Of a stretch of 64,000 nt of DNA, positions 24,882 to 35,811 are shown one piece after another. The first letter of the stretch is position 1, and every line of letters starts with the position of its first letter. Under the pieces are notes generated by a model. That model saw only the letters and a list, made by a program, of their open reading frames with translations. It had not been told where the DNA came from and ran no database searches. The DNA lies in NCBI GenBank assembly GCA_024364735.1, contig JAGFNQ010005371.1, forward strand, positions 62,001 to 126,000, given 5' to 3'. This DNA is from Boesenbergia rotunda (Eukaryota > Streptophyta > Magnoliopsida > Zingiberales > Zingiberaceae). The position numbers were made by a program, and so were the translations under genes.

Positions 24882-25490
24882 AATTTAATTCTTGATTGCA
24901 ATTTGCCTGTTTGATTGTTTATTTAATTTCTGCAATTTACCATGCTTAGCCTTAGGAATGGTTAGTTTAAGGATGGAACCAACTTAACTGAAATTTGAAC
25001 AACATAGTATTGGGTGGCGGTGAGATGATAGTACGTTAGGGAAACCAATTCTAATAAGGTCAAGTATACTCTACTTGATCTCTTTAGACTGGTGAAACTA
25101 GCCGAAGCTACCGATCCAAAACCCAAACTAGTTAGACCAGAATTTTTCAAAAGATTAATTTTGAAAATGAAATTTCATTAAAAGGCTTTGTCAAGGAAAG
25201 GGTTGATGATCCAATAAGGCTACGGCCAAAGAAGGCCTAGTGCCTCGCCAAGACCTGGAAGCCAATTTTTGAAATTCAAATTCAAATTATTCTTTGTCAA
25301 ATTCGAATCTAACACAAATTTTCAGTTAGTTGTAGATTTAAACATTCTTTTCAAAATAAATTCAATTGTTTTCAAAATTAATTAAGTTTTTCAAAATAAA
25401 TCATGTTTTTCAAAAATTCTTTTATCAAAACCTGTCTCACAAAACCTATAAGGCTAACGTGATTGAAAACCCTAGATTGGGTGAGACAGT
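24882..25490 (+). other. spacer between gag and cassette, homologous to the full element
   Basis: Non-coding here, but it aligns with the reverse complement of 44640-45230, ending around 'gggtgagacag'. The alignment stops there: the full element goes on to pol, this one to the cassette. Confidence 0.85.
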
Positions 25491-25547
25491 AAAATTAAAC
25501 CCAATTGTAATTCCTTTAATTTTTGGTTTAATCCTGTAGTTCAGAAT

Positions 25548-25705
25548 GTAGTCAAACCATGGTCAACGCAGTCAAACCATGGTCAACGTGGTCAAACCAT
25601 GGTCAACATCGTCAAACCATGGTTAAAGCAGTCAAACCATAGTCAAAGCAGTCAAATCATGTAAAACCATGGTCAAACCAACTAAACCATGGTCAAACAA
25701 TGACA
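25548..25705 (+). repeat. tandem repeat of about 18 bp around CCATGGTCAA
   Basis: The word 'gtcaaaccatggtcaacg' recurs about nine times with small changes. It lies at the left end of the foreign cassette and has no counterpart in the minus-strand element. Confidence 0.92.
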
Positions 25706-25736
25706 AGACATCAAATTTGTCACTTCCTAAACACTT

Positions 25737-25986
25737 CGGGCGCCCGTGACTCCTCGGGCGCCCCCCCCCCCATGCCTTTATCTTCTCTCAAGGCAAAAAG
25801 CTGCCTCTGACCCTTGACCAGGGCGCTTGGAACCACGCGGGCGCCCCCATATCAGTCAAAGCAGCAAAAGCTATAAAATCAACCTAACCGAGGCGCCGGG
25901 CCACTGCGGGCGCCCCCAAAAGCCTTAGTCACTGCCAAAGGCAGAAACCACTATCCCGGGCGCCCCCAATACACTGCCTATAAAAA
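25737..25986 (+). promoter_or_regulatory. internal promoter of the cassette: GGGCGCCC boxes and TATA
   Basis: GGGCGCCC or close forms occur near 25738, 25756, 25839, 25908 and 25958. The last is 13 bases before TATAAAAA (25979-25986). The ATG of the cassette ORF is 105 bases further on. The order box-TATA-pyrimidine-rich leader copies that of the element's own LTR U3. Promoter activity is inferred. Confidence 0.72.
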
Positions 25987-26090
25987 GGCATCTGAACCCC
26001 CTCTTCTTCCCACACCAAAAACCATCCTCTTTCCTCACTTCCTTCCTCCCAAGAAGATCAAGTGACACTTGTGCTTCCTCAATCTCAACC

Positions 26091-27284
26091 ATGCCTCCCC
26101 GAAAACGCCGAGCAAACCAAGCGAACCCCGGTACCGAACCGAGTCCCGACCCTAGGTTCCCGACTCTAGAACTGTGTAATAAGTTTGCTCGAACAACTTA
26201 CAAGCCTATCAAAACTAGCTATCTCAATAGACATTTCTTTACCCAATCTTGTCCTTTAGCCATGAATGTCATAAACTTTTATCAACTAGATAATCTAGTA
26301 TTCTGCACTCATTCGATTAATACATCTTTATGTGCCGAATTCTATAATAACATAGTTAGACAGAACGATCTCATGTTTAACACTACTGTTCAAGGGATAC
26401 CCTTGTCGATCACCCCTACCTTGCTAAATCGATTCCTTGGACTACGACCCTCCCAGTCCACCTTTTGTTGCTATCCACCTAGGAATCCTCCATTTGATCC
26501 TCCCTACTCTCACATTACTCTAGACACTCTCCACTCCTATTTCTATAGGGAAGCTAGACTCCCCGCAGATAGACGATTCCAGTCCGTTGACCTTCAGGTC
26601 CAGGACTACGCCCTGTAGAGAGTTCTGGTCCGATGCATCTTACCACTATCCACTAGGGATGTCGTGACCATGCGACCTTTTCATACTTTCCTTCTGTATG
26701 CCCTAATCCATCATCTTGACATTGACATTGGCCTTCACATGTTCCACGCTATGTTACATGCCTCCAGTGTCACGACTCAGGGTCGGGTACGCACCCCCTT
26801 CTGCCACATCATCACCTCCATCCTTCATCACTACGATCATGACATTATCGTAGGTGAAATAACCGAGCTGACCGATTTTGACGAGATAAGGTTTAGGAAC
26901 TTCTCTTTAGCTGGTATAGAGGTATTGGTCACTGGGGTTTTGACTTGGAGACGACAGCGAGCTGGAGCGCAGATCGACTCAGACGAGGAGGTAGACGTTG
27001 ACGTTGCAGATCTGGCAGCAGAGGCTCGAGCACACATAGACGAGCCCCCTCCACCGACACTCTACGAGAGAGTGACACGGCTGGAGACACAGGTCCAGAG
27101 CCTCCGAAAGGAAGTGGAGGCAAACCACGCTGAAGATATGGAGACAAATCTAGGCCATTACACTGACTATATGAGTGCCCTTAGAGCTGAGAGGGAGACC
27201 AGAGATGCACAGTATCACGAGATGATGACACTATTTCGATCCTGGCAGCCAGGCTCTTCTGATCATCTCAGTCCCTCGTCCTAG
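26091..27284 (+). pseudogene. cassette ORF: putative plant transposon protein domain plus coiled coil
   Basis: One frame of 398 codons, broken once by TAG at 26616-26618, probably a former TGG. It starts MPPRKRRANQANPG, a basic Pro-rich head that could be a nuclear signal. Residues about 60-250 carry LCAEFYNNI, GIPLSITPTLLNRFLGL, then RPFHTFLLYALIHHLDIDIG and RTPFCHIITSIL; this order matches my recollection of the plant domain called putative plant transposon protein (Pfam Transposase_32), of unknown activity. Residues 305-330 (LYERVTRLETQVQSLRKEV) form a coiled coil, preceded by an acidic linker. No RT, integrase or protease motif is present. It replaces pol in this element and has its own promoter. 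An envelope-like or nucleic-acid-binding role is possible but not shown. Confidence 0.8.
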
Positions 27285-27428
27285 ATTTGATTAGCATTGT
27301 ATCAGTGACTATTTGACTGCCCCTACTTAGTAGGGTTGACTCATGTTTGACTTGTATGACTGTGTTAGTTTTTCTCTGTTGACTAGCTGACTTATGAAAA
27401 TGAGTACTTATTTTTTTTATTTGATCAG

Positions 27429-27455
27429 CAGTTAGGACTATACTTGGTAGAATAG
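27429..27455 (+). pseudogene. last nine codons of pol
   Basis: The frame QLGLYLVE followed by TAG matches the end of the minus-strand pol (QLGLCSVE, stop at 41421). It marks the right breakpoint of the cassette inside the former pol gene. Confidence 0.88.
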
Positions 27456-28791
27456 GTTTACTCTACTTTTGTGGTTTTCTTACTACTTTGTCCATTTCAG
27501 AATCAGTTTTTAAAATAGTTTTTAAATGCTTTCAAAATCAACTTTTACTTAATTTTGAAAAGTTTTAAAGTAAATTTTTCGACTTAGTTTTATTTTCAAA
27601 ACTACCCCCCTTCAAAATTAGGGCTTTTTCGCAAATGGACTTAGCCTAGGCCCTAACCCTAGAACTGTATGCACCTATAGACTTAGAAGCCAGCATCTCA
27701 CAAGCACCTTAGGGTACTTTGATTGATAACCTAGAAAGGGTTGAGATGCTTAGGTCTTTGCCTTAATTCAAGATGCTTTAAGTCAGTGCATCTGCAGTAA
27801 TTGGGGCACTAAATACAACTTACACAGTAATCAAGTTAAGTGTCAAGTTTAGAAAATCTAACTTGAAAAGAACACTTAACTTGACTAACCCTAGCGAAAA
27901 CTACTGTTTATAACAGCTAGCAAGTAGCTACTTGGGTTAGACAGGTCCCTAAAAGAGAAAATTGAAACTGATTTGATTTAATTCTTATCATGAATTGATT
28001 CAGTACAGCAAATTTTGCAGTTATTATTATTTCTTATGCAATTTACTTATCCTGTTTTTGCTATATTTATTTGTTTTTGATATATGACAAAGGGGGAGAG
28101 ATAGGAAAAGAAAGAGTTTTTAAATTATTTTTTGTTTTTTCAAAATTAAAACTCTATCCTTTATTCAAAAAGTAATTAATTCATTTTCAAAAGTACTAAG
28201 CCTTTTTTAAATACTTAATTCATTTTCAAAAGTACTAAGTCCTTTAAGTCTTTAAAGTTCTTCAAAATTTTTCTAAGTACTTAAAACAAAAATTTGCTTT
28301 AAATTCTTCCTAAGTACTTAACACAAAAATTTGCTTTAAATTTTTCCTAAGTACTTAAAACAAAAATTTGCTTTAAATTTTTCCTAAGTACTTAACACAA
28401 AAATTTGCTTTAAATTTTCCTAAGTACTTAAAACTAATTTTTTTTAAAATTTTACTAAGTACTTTAAACTTAAAAGTTTTCAAAACTTCTTTTGAGTACG
28501 TTAAACTTAAGGCCTCTTTAGTACTCAAACTTAAGTTTTCAAAATCCTTCTTAAGTTCTCAAATTTGTCTAAGTACTTGTACTTACATTTTTTTCAAAGT
28601 ATAAATTTTCCAAAGTGCACAACGAAAATCATTTTTGGAAAATATATCTTTAAAGCTGAAGATTGAAAATTTTCTAAGTAAAATTAAATCTATCCTTAGA
28701 CTTAGAATTTATTTTCAACCCCACAAACTTTTGAAAAATCTAGAGGGAGATTCCTTCCAGGGGAGGGAACAAAGTTTCATATTCTAGGGGG
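27456..28791 (+). other. 3' untranslated region of the SIRE-like element
   Basis: Non-coding and AT-rich; aligns with the reverse complement of 40130-41420. A purine tract at about 28088-28100 ('aaagggggagaga') is shared with the relative and may be a secondary polypurine tract. Near 28280-28440 about four copies of a 40-bp unit with 'cctaagtactta' and 'acaaaaatttgctttaaa' stand in tandem. Confidence 0.85.
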
Positions 28792-29253
28792 AGGGATCAG
28801 AGCTGACCGAGTGAAACTCGGATCGGCCGACACGTGGGGGGGCGCCCTCGACCCCAAGGCTTCGAACAAAAATTCTTTCAACGCTCCTATGCTCTTCTGC
28901 TCCCACGCTCTGCTCTGGAAACCTCCCAACTCGAGATACAAGTGCTGACGACGTCCCTCCGCTCCGAAAATTCAATCTACACCGGACGTCGGTAACGAAG
29001 AGCTGTTTTTAAGTTTACTATACTGCTTTTGTAATATCTCTCTGTAAACGACTTTGCGCACATATAGAATTGCCCATAGTAAACAGTCAACGACCGTGGG
29101 CCTTGGAGTAGGAGCCGACCGCGACTCCGAACCAAGTAAAAAACTTGGTGTTTGCGTGTTTGATTTGAATTTACGCTGCGTAATTTCTCTAACTTATTAA
29201 TCCGAACGTTTTACGATATTCACCCCCCCTCTATCGTTTCTCTCGATCCAACA
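28792..29253 (+). repeat. 3' LTR of the SIRE-like element, truncated
   Basis: Matches 22508-23006 of the 5' LTR but lacks the first 860 bases with the polypurine tract. It also lacks a short inner piece equal to about 22563-22600, which removes the TATA box and its GGGCGCCC box. The end CGATCCAACA and the ATAAA duplication are intact. Confidence 0.92.
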
Positions 29254-31153
29254 ATAAATACGGACACTATCAATTCTGTTGAGACTAGCATGGGTTATTC
29301 TCTAATCAGCTGATTCTCACTAGCTGGTGACATTGAGATGTCCGGAGATAAACACGAATGCTAGTTAAGGGAACTAGTTCATTGGAGTGACTGGCTATAA
29401 AACTTCATATGGTAGTCTACATATAGATATGTCAATGAAGTTCTTACTACAGCTTAAGTGCGATGTTCCTTTGACTTGCGGTGTTCAAGTCATCTTAGTT
29501 ATGGAGACTTATGCTTTGACATCTTAAGCAAGCATCTCCATGGAGGTGTGGACCCAGGATGATTGGGTATAAGCCAAAGTGTCCGAAGATGTTTGAACAG
29601 CCTACAAAGGATTCACCACTCCTTGCGAGGAGATGTATACCCGAGGCCTATCGTCGGATTGTTACTCGAAGCCTCTGGCCAGAGCATGACATGTTCAGAG
29701 TATGAATCTCTTAAATACATGAGAGTAATTAGAATCCGTAGGACGAGAAAACGTTACTTGGGCTAGATGTGACGTAGTCAGCCTAGTGGGGACTGACACA
29801 CATAGACCATGTCCTGAACCAAGTGGGTATAAGATGGTGAAGGGAATGGGGCACGATTCATTATAGCTGCTGAAGGGTTTCAGAATTATTTCTGAGGTCA
29901 ACCGTTGATCTTTCGATTAATTGGGGATCATGATGTACTACTAGGTGCCACTCATGATCATTCTATAATTGGTTAATTATAGACGGCCAACATAAATCGA
30001 AAGCCTATTTAGTCACACGCACTACGAGTAATCTGAGGGATTTAAAACGAGTTGAAAATTGGATTTTCCAATCAAGAGAGATTAAGTTTGGTTGAGCCAA
30101 ATGATAAGTCGAATCTGAATTTTTCAGAGACGCATTGGAACCGTAAAATGGCTAAGTCTTTTGAAGATTTAATAGATGAATTAAATAAGTTTAATTCATT
30201 GGGGCGTGGCTTGGATGGGCCGGCCAAAGAGGGCCTCCATCCTCTTTGCTTGGCCGACCACAACAAAGGGAGAGAACCAAATTTTTGGTTCAATTAATAA
30301 AATAAACCAAGTGTGGTTTGTTTTATAAAATTATGGATATATAAATTTTTTATATAATAAACCAAGGTTTGGATTATTTTTCATGGAAATTAAAATGAAC
30401 CATAGATTGGTTTATTTTATAAAATCAATCATGGATTGATTTACCATGATAAGGAAATTTATTCCATAAGAGAAAAGATACTTGATTGATTTTTTATCAT
30501 GAATTAAAATATGATTTTAACCATGATATAAAATCAAACTTGGCATGATGGAATAAGTTATTCCATATTTGAGAGGCTTGATGGTTGAGAGGTCACTATA
30601 TAAAGGACCCAAGGCAAGGCTTGGAAAATAATCGAAGTAATGAAGGCATAGGCTCTCTCCCTCTCTTTCTCACCTTCTCTTCTCCCCTTCTTGCCGTGCG
30701 CCAACCAGCCCCAAGAAGGATCTTTTGCCGACCACCACCTGCTACCGGAGAAGGAAGCTCCAGCCATCCTTTTGTGGTTAGTCTTCCGACTTCTCTCTTG
30801 GTTTTTCTCGTCGCGTTCTCGGAGAATCTAGTAGTTCTCGAGAACACGAAACTCGTGGCTTTGCGAAGTCATCCCGTAGATACTCGGCGTGGACGCGAAT
30901 AGAGGCGGAGCTTCCAAGGGACGCTTACGGTTGGATCTCGTCTCTTCCTTCGAGTTACGCGAGGTAATACGTAAATTAGTTTACGTTTCTGCAAAATTTT
31001 AAATATATGATCATGTCTACACAAGATAAAATTGCATGCTTAGATGTGTGGTTAAATAATTTGAGAAATTATTTATGTTAAACATTCCGCTGCATGTAAT
31101 TAATTTTAAAATTACGAACCCGCATCTATGTCAACATGCTCCCGGTCCCAACA
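29254..31153 (+). repeat. 3' LTR of the Angela-like element, right part
   Basis: Continues the LTR interrupted at 21641. The first five bases are the second copy of the ATAAA duplication. TATATAAA at 30597. Ends 'cggtcccaaca'. Without the insertion the LTR would be about 2.1 kb. Confidence 0.92.
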
Positions 31154-31760
31154 GCAAGAAGCATACCTCATCCAGTGGCAGAAGCTGAAACCATAGAACT
31201 TCTCAGGCACAAGCGAACCTTGGGATGCTCAAGCATGTTCAAAGCTTTGGAAAGCATAGTAGAACTGCTGGACTGACCTGAGGTAGAGAAGATAAAGTGT
31301 GCCTCCTTCTGCCATACCGGAGATGCTAGAATGTGGTGGGCGAGAGTTAAGGCCAAGAGAAATGTCAGCCAGATGACATGGGCTGACTTCGAGACTGAGT
31401 TCTTTGAGGAATACTTCGACATGCGAGTAACTAACAAGCATTATAATGAATTCATGGAGTTTAGACAAGGAGAACTATCTGTGGATGAAGCAGTGAAGAA
31501 GTTCAACCGGCTAGCTCATTTGTGCCCAGAGCTAGTTGGCACTGAAAGAGAAAGAGTCAGTCTAATGCTCAAGATGTTAAGGCCTGAGATAGCTTTAAAT
31601 GTGGCCAACGGTGTTAATAGGTCGCAGACCTCCGAAGAACGATAAGTAGTGCTTTGATCACTGAGCACTACTTAAACAGTTAAAGGCTACCAGGATGCAA
31701 TAGAAGCAAGTAGCAGTCTAGAAATCTCAAGATAACCCGCAGAACTGGAAGGGGAACCCA
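31154..31760 (+). pseudogene. Ty3/gypsy gag fragment
   Basis: Retrotransposon gag domain of plant gypsy elements: FKALESIVELLD, KIKCASFCHTGDARMWWARV, FFEEYFDMRVTNKHYNEF, LSVDEAVKKFNRLA. A TGA stands in place of the usual Trp after ELLD at about 31275, and TAA follows EER near 31642. The left end is cut by the LTR at 31153 and the right end runs out near 31760. It is the element in which the Angela-like copy landed. Confidence 0.9.
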
Positions 31761-31774
31761 AACAAAAGGAAGTT

Positions 31775-31970
31775 GGGGGATCAACATACTTTGTTCTTAA
31801 TTTACAAAAAGATCTAATCATGCATTTTATACCGTTATAAAGCTTATATTGATGATGTTTGCATATCTCACTTCTATTTCTTCGTGTTCGAAGTCGGATG
31901 CTCCCCCTTTTATCACTGCTTCCTTTGAAAGTATCTCCGCTTTCATCGATGTTCATCTCGGAGGTTGTAT
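31775..31970 (-). pseudogene. C-terminal gag scrap of a minus-strand copia element
   Basis: On the minus strand this continues the gag at 33791-34805, from which it is separated by the solo LTR 31971-33790. The phrase KGGASDFEHEE resembles the post-knuckle part of copia gag. Its left junction with the gypsy gag is near 31775. Confidence 0.5.
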
Positions 31971-33790
31971 TGTTAGGATGTATACTAAAAGCCTAGCTTT
32001 TGTATGAATATCTATATTTTGGAATGAGAATCATATGATCATTGTTTGCATTTTATATTTGATATATACATGATATTGTCTAATACTTTACATTGTAGAT
32101 AACATGGTGTGCGGTGTTACACAGAAGATCATGTTATCAGCCCCTTGTAGAGTATAAGTAGAGGCTCATAATCTAGATGGTTTTGGACAAACCATTGGCA
32201 TGGTTGTAGTATAATTTGGTATTGGTTTACCTTGACCATAGGATTACACTAGTACACTTTGTGTGTATTGAGCATGACCGATATAGAGGTGATTCAATTT
32301 ATACTGACTATATAATTGAATCAAACCTCAGATATTATGGTGTACATGCTCTTAATCTCGATATAATAACGGGCGCATGTACTTAATATCTATTTTTTGA
32401 TTTACTAATGGGTGAGATTTATTTGTTAAATCGATAGGCCTGGTAAGTTGGGAAATAATATTATTTACATGATGTGCCATTGATTATAAAAGGAAACCAT
32501 GTCCTGATGCGTCAGGTTGATGATGTCCCCTTAAGGAGCTCATAAAGTTCGTCATGGAAATCCTGTAGGTGGGCTTGGTCCTACATGATGATAAGGTTGA
32601 GTGGTACTACTCATGAAGTTAGATATTAATTAATTAAATTATCAGTAATTTAATTAATTAATGGGCATTCGATATCTTAAACATGGAGATATTTTGTACA
32701 CATAATAGGTGGAGTCCATATTTATTTATGGGGGTTGGTGAGGTAGATCAATGATGATCCTTTAGTGGATTGGATCATCATTAATGGATCGGGCTTTGAT
32801 CCATTAGGTGGCCAAGTCCCAACTCCTTCTCATGGTCCCTATTGTAGCCTATAAATACCTCATGTGTCATGAGACGAAGGTATCCAATTAATCCAAGTTT
32901 TAACCTATTTCTCTCCCTCTCATCCTCTCTCTCCTAGGTCACCCGCCGACGACAAGAAGGAGGAAGAGCAATATATTTTGCTTTCTTTCACCTTCATCTC
33001 TTCTCCTCTTCTCAACCCTTTGGTGGCTGGCGACTACAAGATAAAGGAGGAGTTCTTCTCCTCCTTTGTGGTGTGTGGCAAGAAGAAGAGAAGAAGATCA
33101 AACCGGTGCAAGGAGGGAGCTCTCTTCCTTGGTGGTGCTTGGCGCTGCAAGCTTGGAAGAGAAGAAGAGTAGGGCTTTTTCTTCTTTGTGGTGCTCGGTG
33201 CCACAAGCTAGGATGAAAGGAAGAGGTTGGCTAGGGTTTAAATAAAGGAGAAGAACTTCTTCTTCATCTTCTCCTTCTTTCACTCTTCTTACTAAGGTCG
33301 ATGCAAGAAGGAAAGTTTCCTTCCTTGGAGGTTGGCGCAAGCAAAGGAAAGGAGGTGCTCTTCCTTTTGGTGGTTGGCGCAAGCACAAGAGGAGAAGAAG
33401 GTTGCCTTGGTGACTTCGTTTCTTGAAAGATTGTCACAACGTCCAAGAAGAGGTTGGGTCATACAATAGAAGATCGCGAGGTAAACAAGAAGGTATAATT
33501 TCTTATTTTGGTTCCTTTGATCTTGTTTAATTATTGTATGTTATTTTATGTCATTGACCCCGATGATAAACACAAAAACCAATGATCCATTCTTCATCTA
33601 TTCTGCGACTAATTGGTTAGACGAGTTAGATGACTTGAACAACAAGTTTGTTCAAGTGGTCACTTGAATCAATTAGTACGATGATGAGTCGGTTGTTTGG
33701 GAAATTGTTCTCCGTTCGGATTGGTTTCAATTAATGAAATTTTAATCTGGAAACATGGAGAGGATTCCCATACGTAACCGAAACCTAACA
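31971..33790 (+). repeat. solo copia LTR, 1.8 kb
   Basis: TGTTAGGATGTATACTAAAA to ACCGAAACCTAACA, with TATAAATA at 32850-32857 followed by a leader rich in CT and GAAG words. No primer site, gag or polypurine tract adjoins it. It interrupts the minus-strand copia gag. The flanks TGTAT and GTTTC do not match, so a clear 5-bp duplication is lacking. The small ORFs inside are chance. Confidence 0.85.
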
Positions 33791-34795
33791 GTTTCGTCGC
33801 CCTCTTGGTGACTTGCCATTAATGCAAGTCTAGGTAGGCCTCGATCTCGGACTCAGCTGATAACGTATCATCCCATGTTGCCTTTAGGTTTTTGTGCTTT
33901 GATCGTCTTGATCCGTTTTTAGTCAGTTATGCGTAGTTATCCTTTATATACCCTTTTTCTTGGCAGTTATAGCATCTGACTTTTCTTGTTCCCTTAGCCT
34001 ATATCATGGTAAATTTATTATATTTAAAAATCTTATTTAGTGTCCTTACCATGTAGGTCATTTCTTCCTCATCAATTAAAGATCCTTCATCCGTTTAGAT
34101 TTTTCTTGTATTCAGGGCAACATTGTCTAATTTTTCTATTCTAGATCATGTACATTGAGATTCATGTAATTTTAATATAGAGTATAAATCTTCTAAAGTA
34201 CTTACCTCCAAGTCTTTGGATATGTAGTAGGTATCTACTATCGATGCATACTCTTGGATCCTAGGGAGGACATTTAGTACATATCGAACTGAGTCTCAAT
34301 TCGTTACCAATTCACCGAGGTTGGTGAACCCGGTGATCAACTCCTTCATCTTTATGTTAAGTTGGGTCGCCGTTTCTCCATCTTTCATTAGGAGGTTTGT
34401 CAGTTGATTTTTGAGGATGTCCCATCTTCCTAGCTTAGTCTCTCATGTGCCTTTGTGAAGCTCCAAGAATTTCTCCCAGAGTTCTTTTGCCGATGCATAA
34501 TTGTCAATCCGGTTGACTTCCTAAGCCAGTAATACGGTTAGCAAATGGAACATTGCTTTTTCGTTGGCTACGAAGTTGGCTTGCTCCTTCTTCGTCCAGA
34601 GGTGTTCTTCTTTGTTTTCAGGTGCTACAAAATTATTTTTTTATTATTAATAATAAATCAAAATTGATTTTAAAAAATATCTCCATTCGACGTTTCCATA
34701 TCGTGAACTCGCCCTCAAACTTTGGTAGGTGGATATTTGGTCTGACCATCATCTTGTTACTTTATCTGACGGTTAGTCTTTCAAAAGAGAGCCTA
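33791..34795 (-). pseudogene. copia gag relic, minus strand
   Basis: Reading down from 34770, fragments such as VRPNIHLPKFEGEFTIWKRR (a gag start) and RCYNCQEKGYIKDNY (zinc knuckle, about 33980-33940) appear, with many stops. In the knuckle the His and the last Cys are both Tyr. It belongs to the LTR at 34810-35747. Confidence 0.78.
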
Positions 34796-34807
34796 GCTTG
34801 GATACCA
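34796..34807 (-). other. primer binding site, degenerate tRNA-Met type
   Basis: The minus strand reads TGGTATCCAAGC just before the LTR end; eight of the twelve positions match TGGTATCAGAGC from the left. Confidence 0.55.
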
Positions 34808-34809
34808 AT

Positions 34810-35747
34810 TGTAGGTCCCATGTAGGCCAACTAGATGAGGGTGAATAGCCCTGTAAATTTAATGATAGATCTTGTGCACTTTCTTTAGCAAAGATAAATA
34901 GATTAGTTTAAGCAATTAAAAAACATGAACAACTAAAAAGGAAGAGACTCAGGTTTTTACTTGATTGCAACCAGGATGGTTGCTAATCCAAGACAGCGAA
35001 AGCGTACTAAGAAAAACTCATTTAGTTTAGGTGGAAAAGCCTCTTACAATCTTTGGAAAGCTTAGAAAGGACTAGAAAATTAAATACAAGTTGTTATTAT
35101 TTATTTCCAGCTCTAAGAGGCTATAGATAGATCGAAAAGCAAATTACCATTGTGCTGGCATGGCATTGAGGTGCCTCAGTTATGATTTGAGATGCCTCAG
35201 TTGGATAAGATTTATCCACGGCAGCCAATAGTCACTGAATGATAACTGTTGATTTGAGTCGTCTCAGTCAAGGTGCCTTAATTCTGACTTGAGGCGCCTT
35301 GGGTTGCAACTGAGGCGCTTTGGTTCTGCGTTTGTGCAAAACTCTATCCACTCAACTAAGGCACCTTCACAAGAAACTATGGTGCCTCAATTGACCTTTT
35401 GGTCAAAGTCAACATTTACGTTGGCTTTTTCGTCTTTTGTCTTCTTGAGTGATTTCTGGCCATCCAGAGTTGAGCTTACCTAAACCTAACTCTAGCCTTC
35501 TCTTCGAACAGGCTTCCTCCTCAACTTCTCATCTCTAGGACGTCACACAAGCCCTTTTCATCCATCGGTGTACTCTTTTGCAACCTCTACGTCATTCGGA
35601 TGCACCAAGCTAATCGAGACTCCCTTCCCCATATCATTCTTCTCATCTGCTACGTCTTTTGCTTAACTTCTTGTGCTCATAAGCTACTACACACATAGAC
35701 ATAATGATAAAAAAATAACACATCAAAATGAACCCGGAGTACTTATA
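34810..35747 (-). repeat. LTR of the minus-strand copia element (family X)
   Basis: 938 bp. On the plus strand it runs from 'tgtaggtccc' to 'gtacttata', the last word being a decayed 'ttaca'. Family mates are the solo LTR 49153-52615 (937 bp without its insertion) and the partial copy 54487-55164. The stretch 35160-35400 is full of words like TGAGGCGCCTCA in various states of decay. Confidence 0.82.
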
Positions 35748-35811
35748 GATAGTACCTAATGATTGGAGCTGGTTACTGGGAAGCTAAGGGTGCATTTGGT
35801 TTTCTATTTTC

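Larger units (their letters stand above)
21642..29253 (+). mobile_element. non-autonomous SIRE-like element with pol replaced by an ORF cassette
   Basis: A nested insertion flanked by the 5-bp duplication ATAAA (21637-21641 and 29254-29258); the unbroken target is visible in the minus-strand LTR near 51453. Order: LTR (21642-23006), primer site, gag (23227-24881), spacer shared with the full element at 38707-48490, a foreign cassette (about 25491-27427), the last nine codons of pol, 3' untranslated region and a truncated 3' LTR. Protease, integrase, RT and RNase H are absent, so it would depend on enzymes from a relative such as the minus-strand element. Confidence 0.93.
14437..31153 (+). mobile_element. 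Angela-like Ty1/copia element, with a second element nested in its 3' LTR
   Basis: Order: truncated 5' LTR (14437-15817), leader, gag-pol (17471-21372), polypurine tract, 3' LTR (21393-31153, split by the insertion 21642-29253). The RNase H and C-terminal wording (DNNGAIAQAKE, SKHVLRRYHLIREI, ADPLTKALPQ) fits the Angela lineage. The two LTRs differ by about 3% where I compared them. The right flank is gypsy gag, so the element landed in a gypsy element. The 5' end is lost, so its target duplication cannot be checked. Confidence 0.88.

Noticed and set aside
23227..29253. Simple internal deletion of the SIRE-like element
   Set aside because: The gap left by pol is filled with 1.9 kb not present in the full element, with promoter and ORF, so it is a replacement.
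31971..33790. Full copia element in place of a solo LTR
   Set aside because: No primer site, gag, pol or second LTR adjoins; both sides are one interrupted minus-strand gag.
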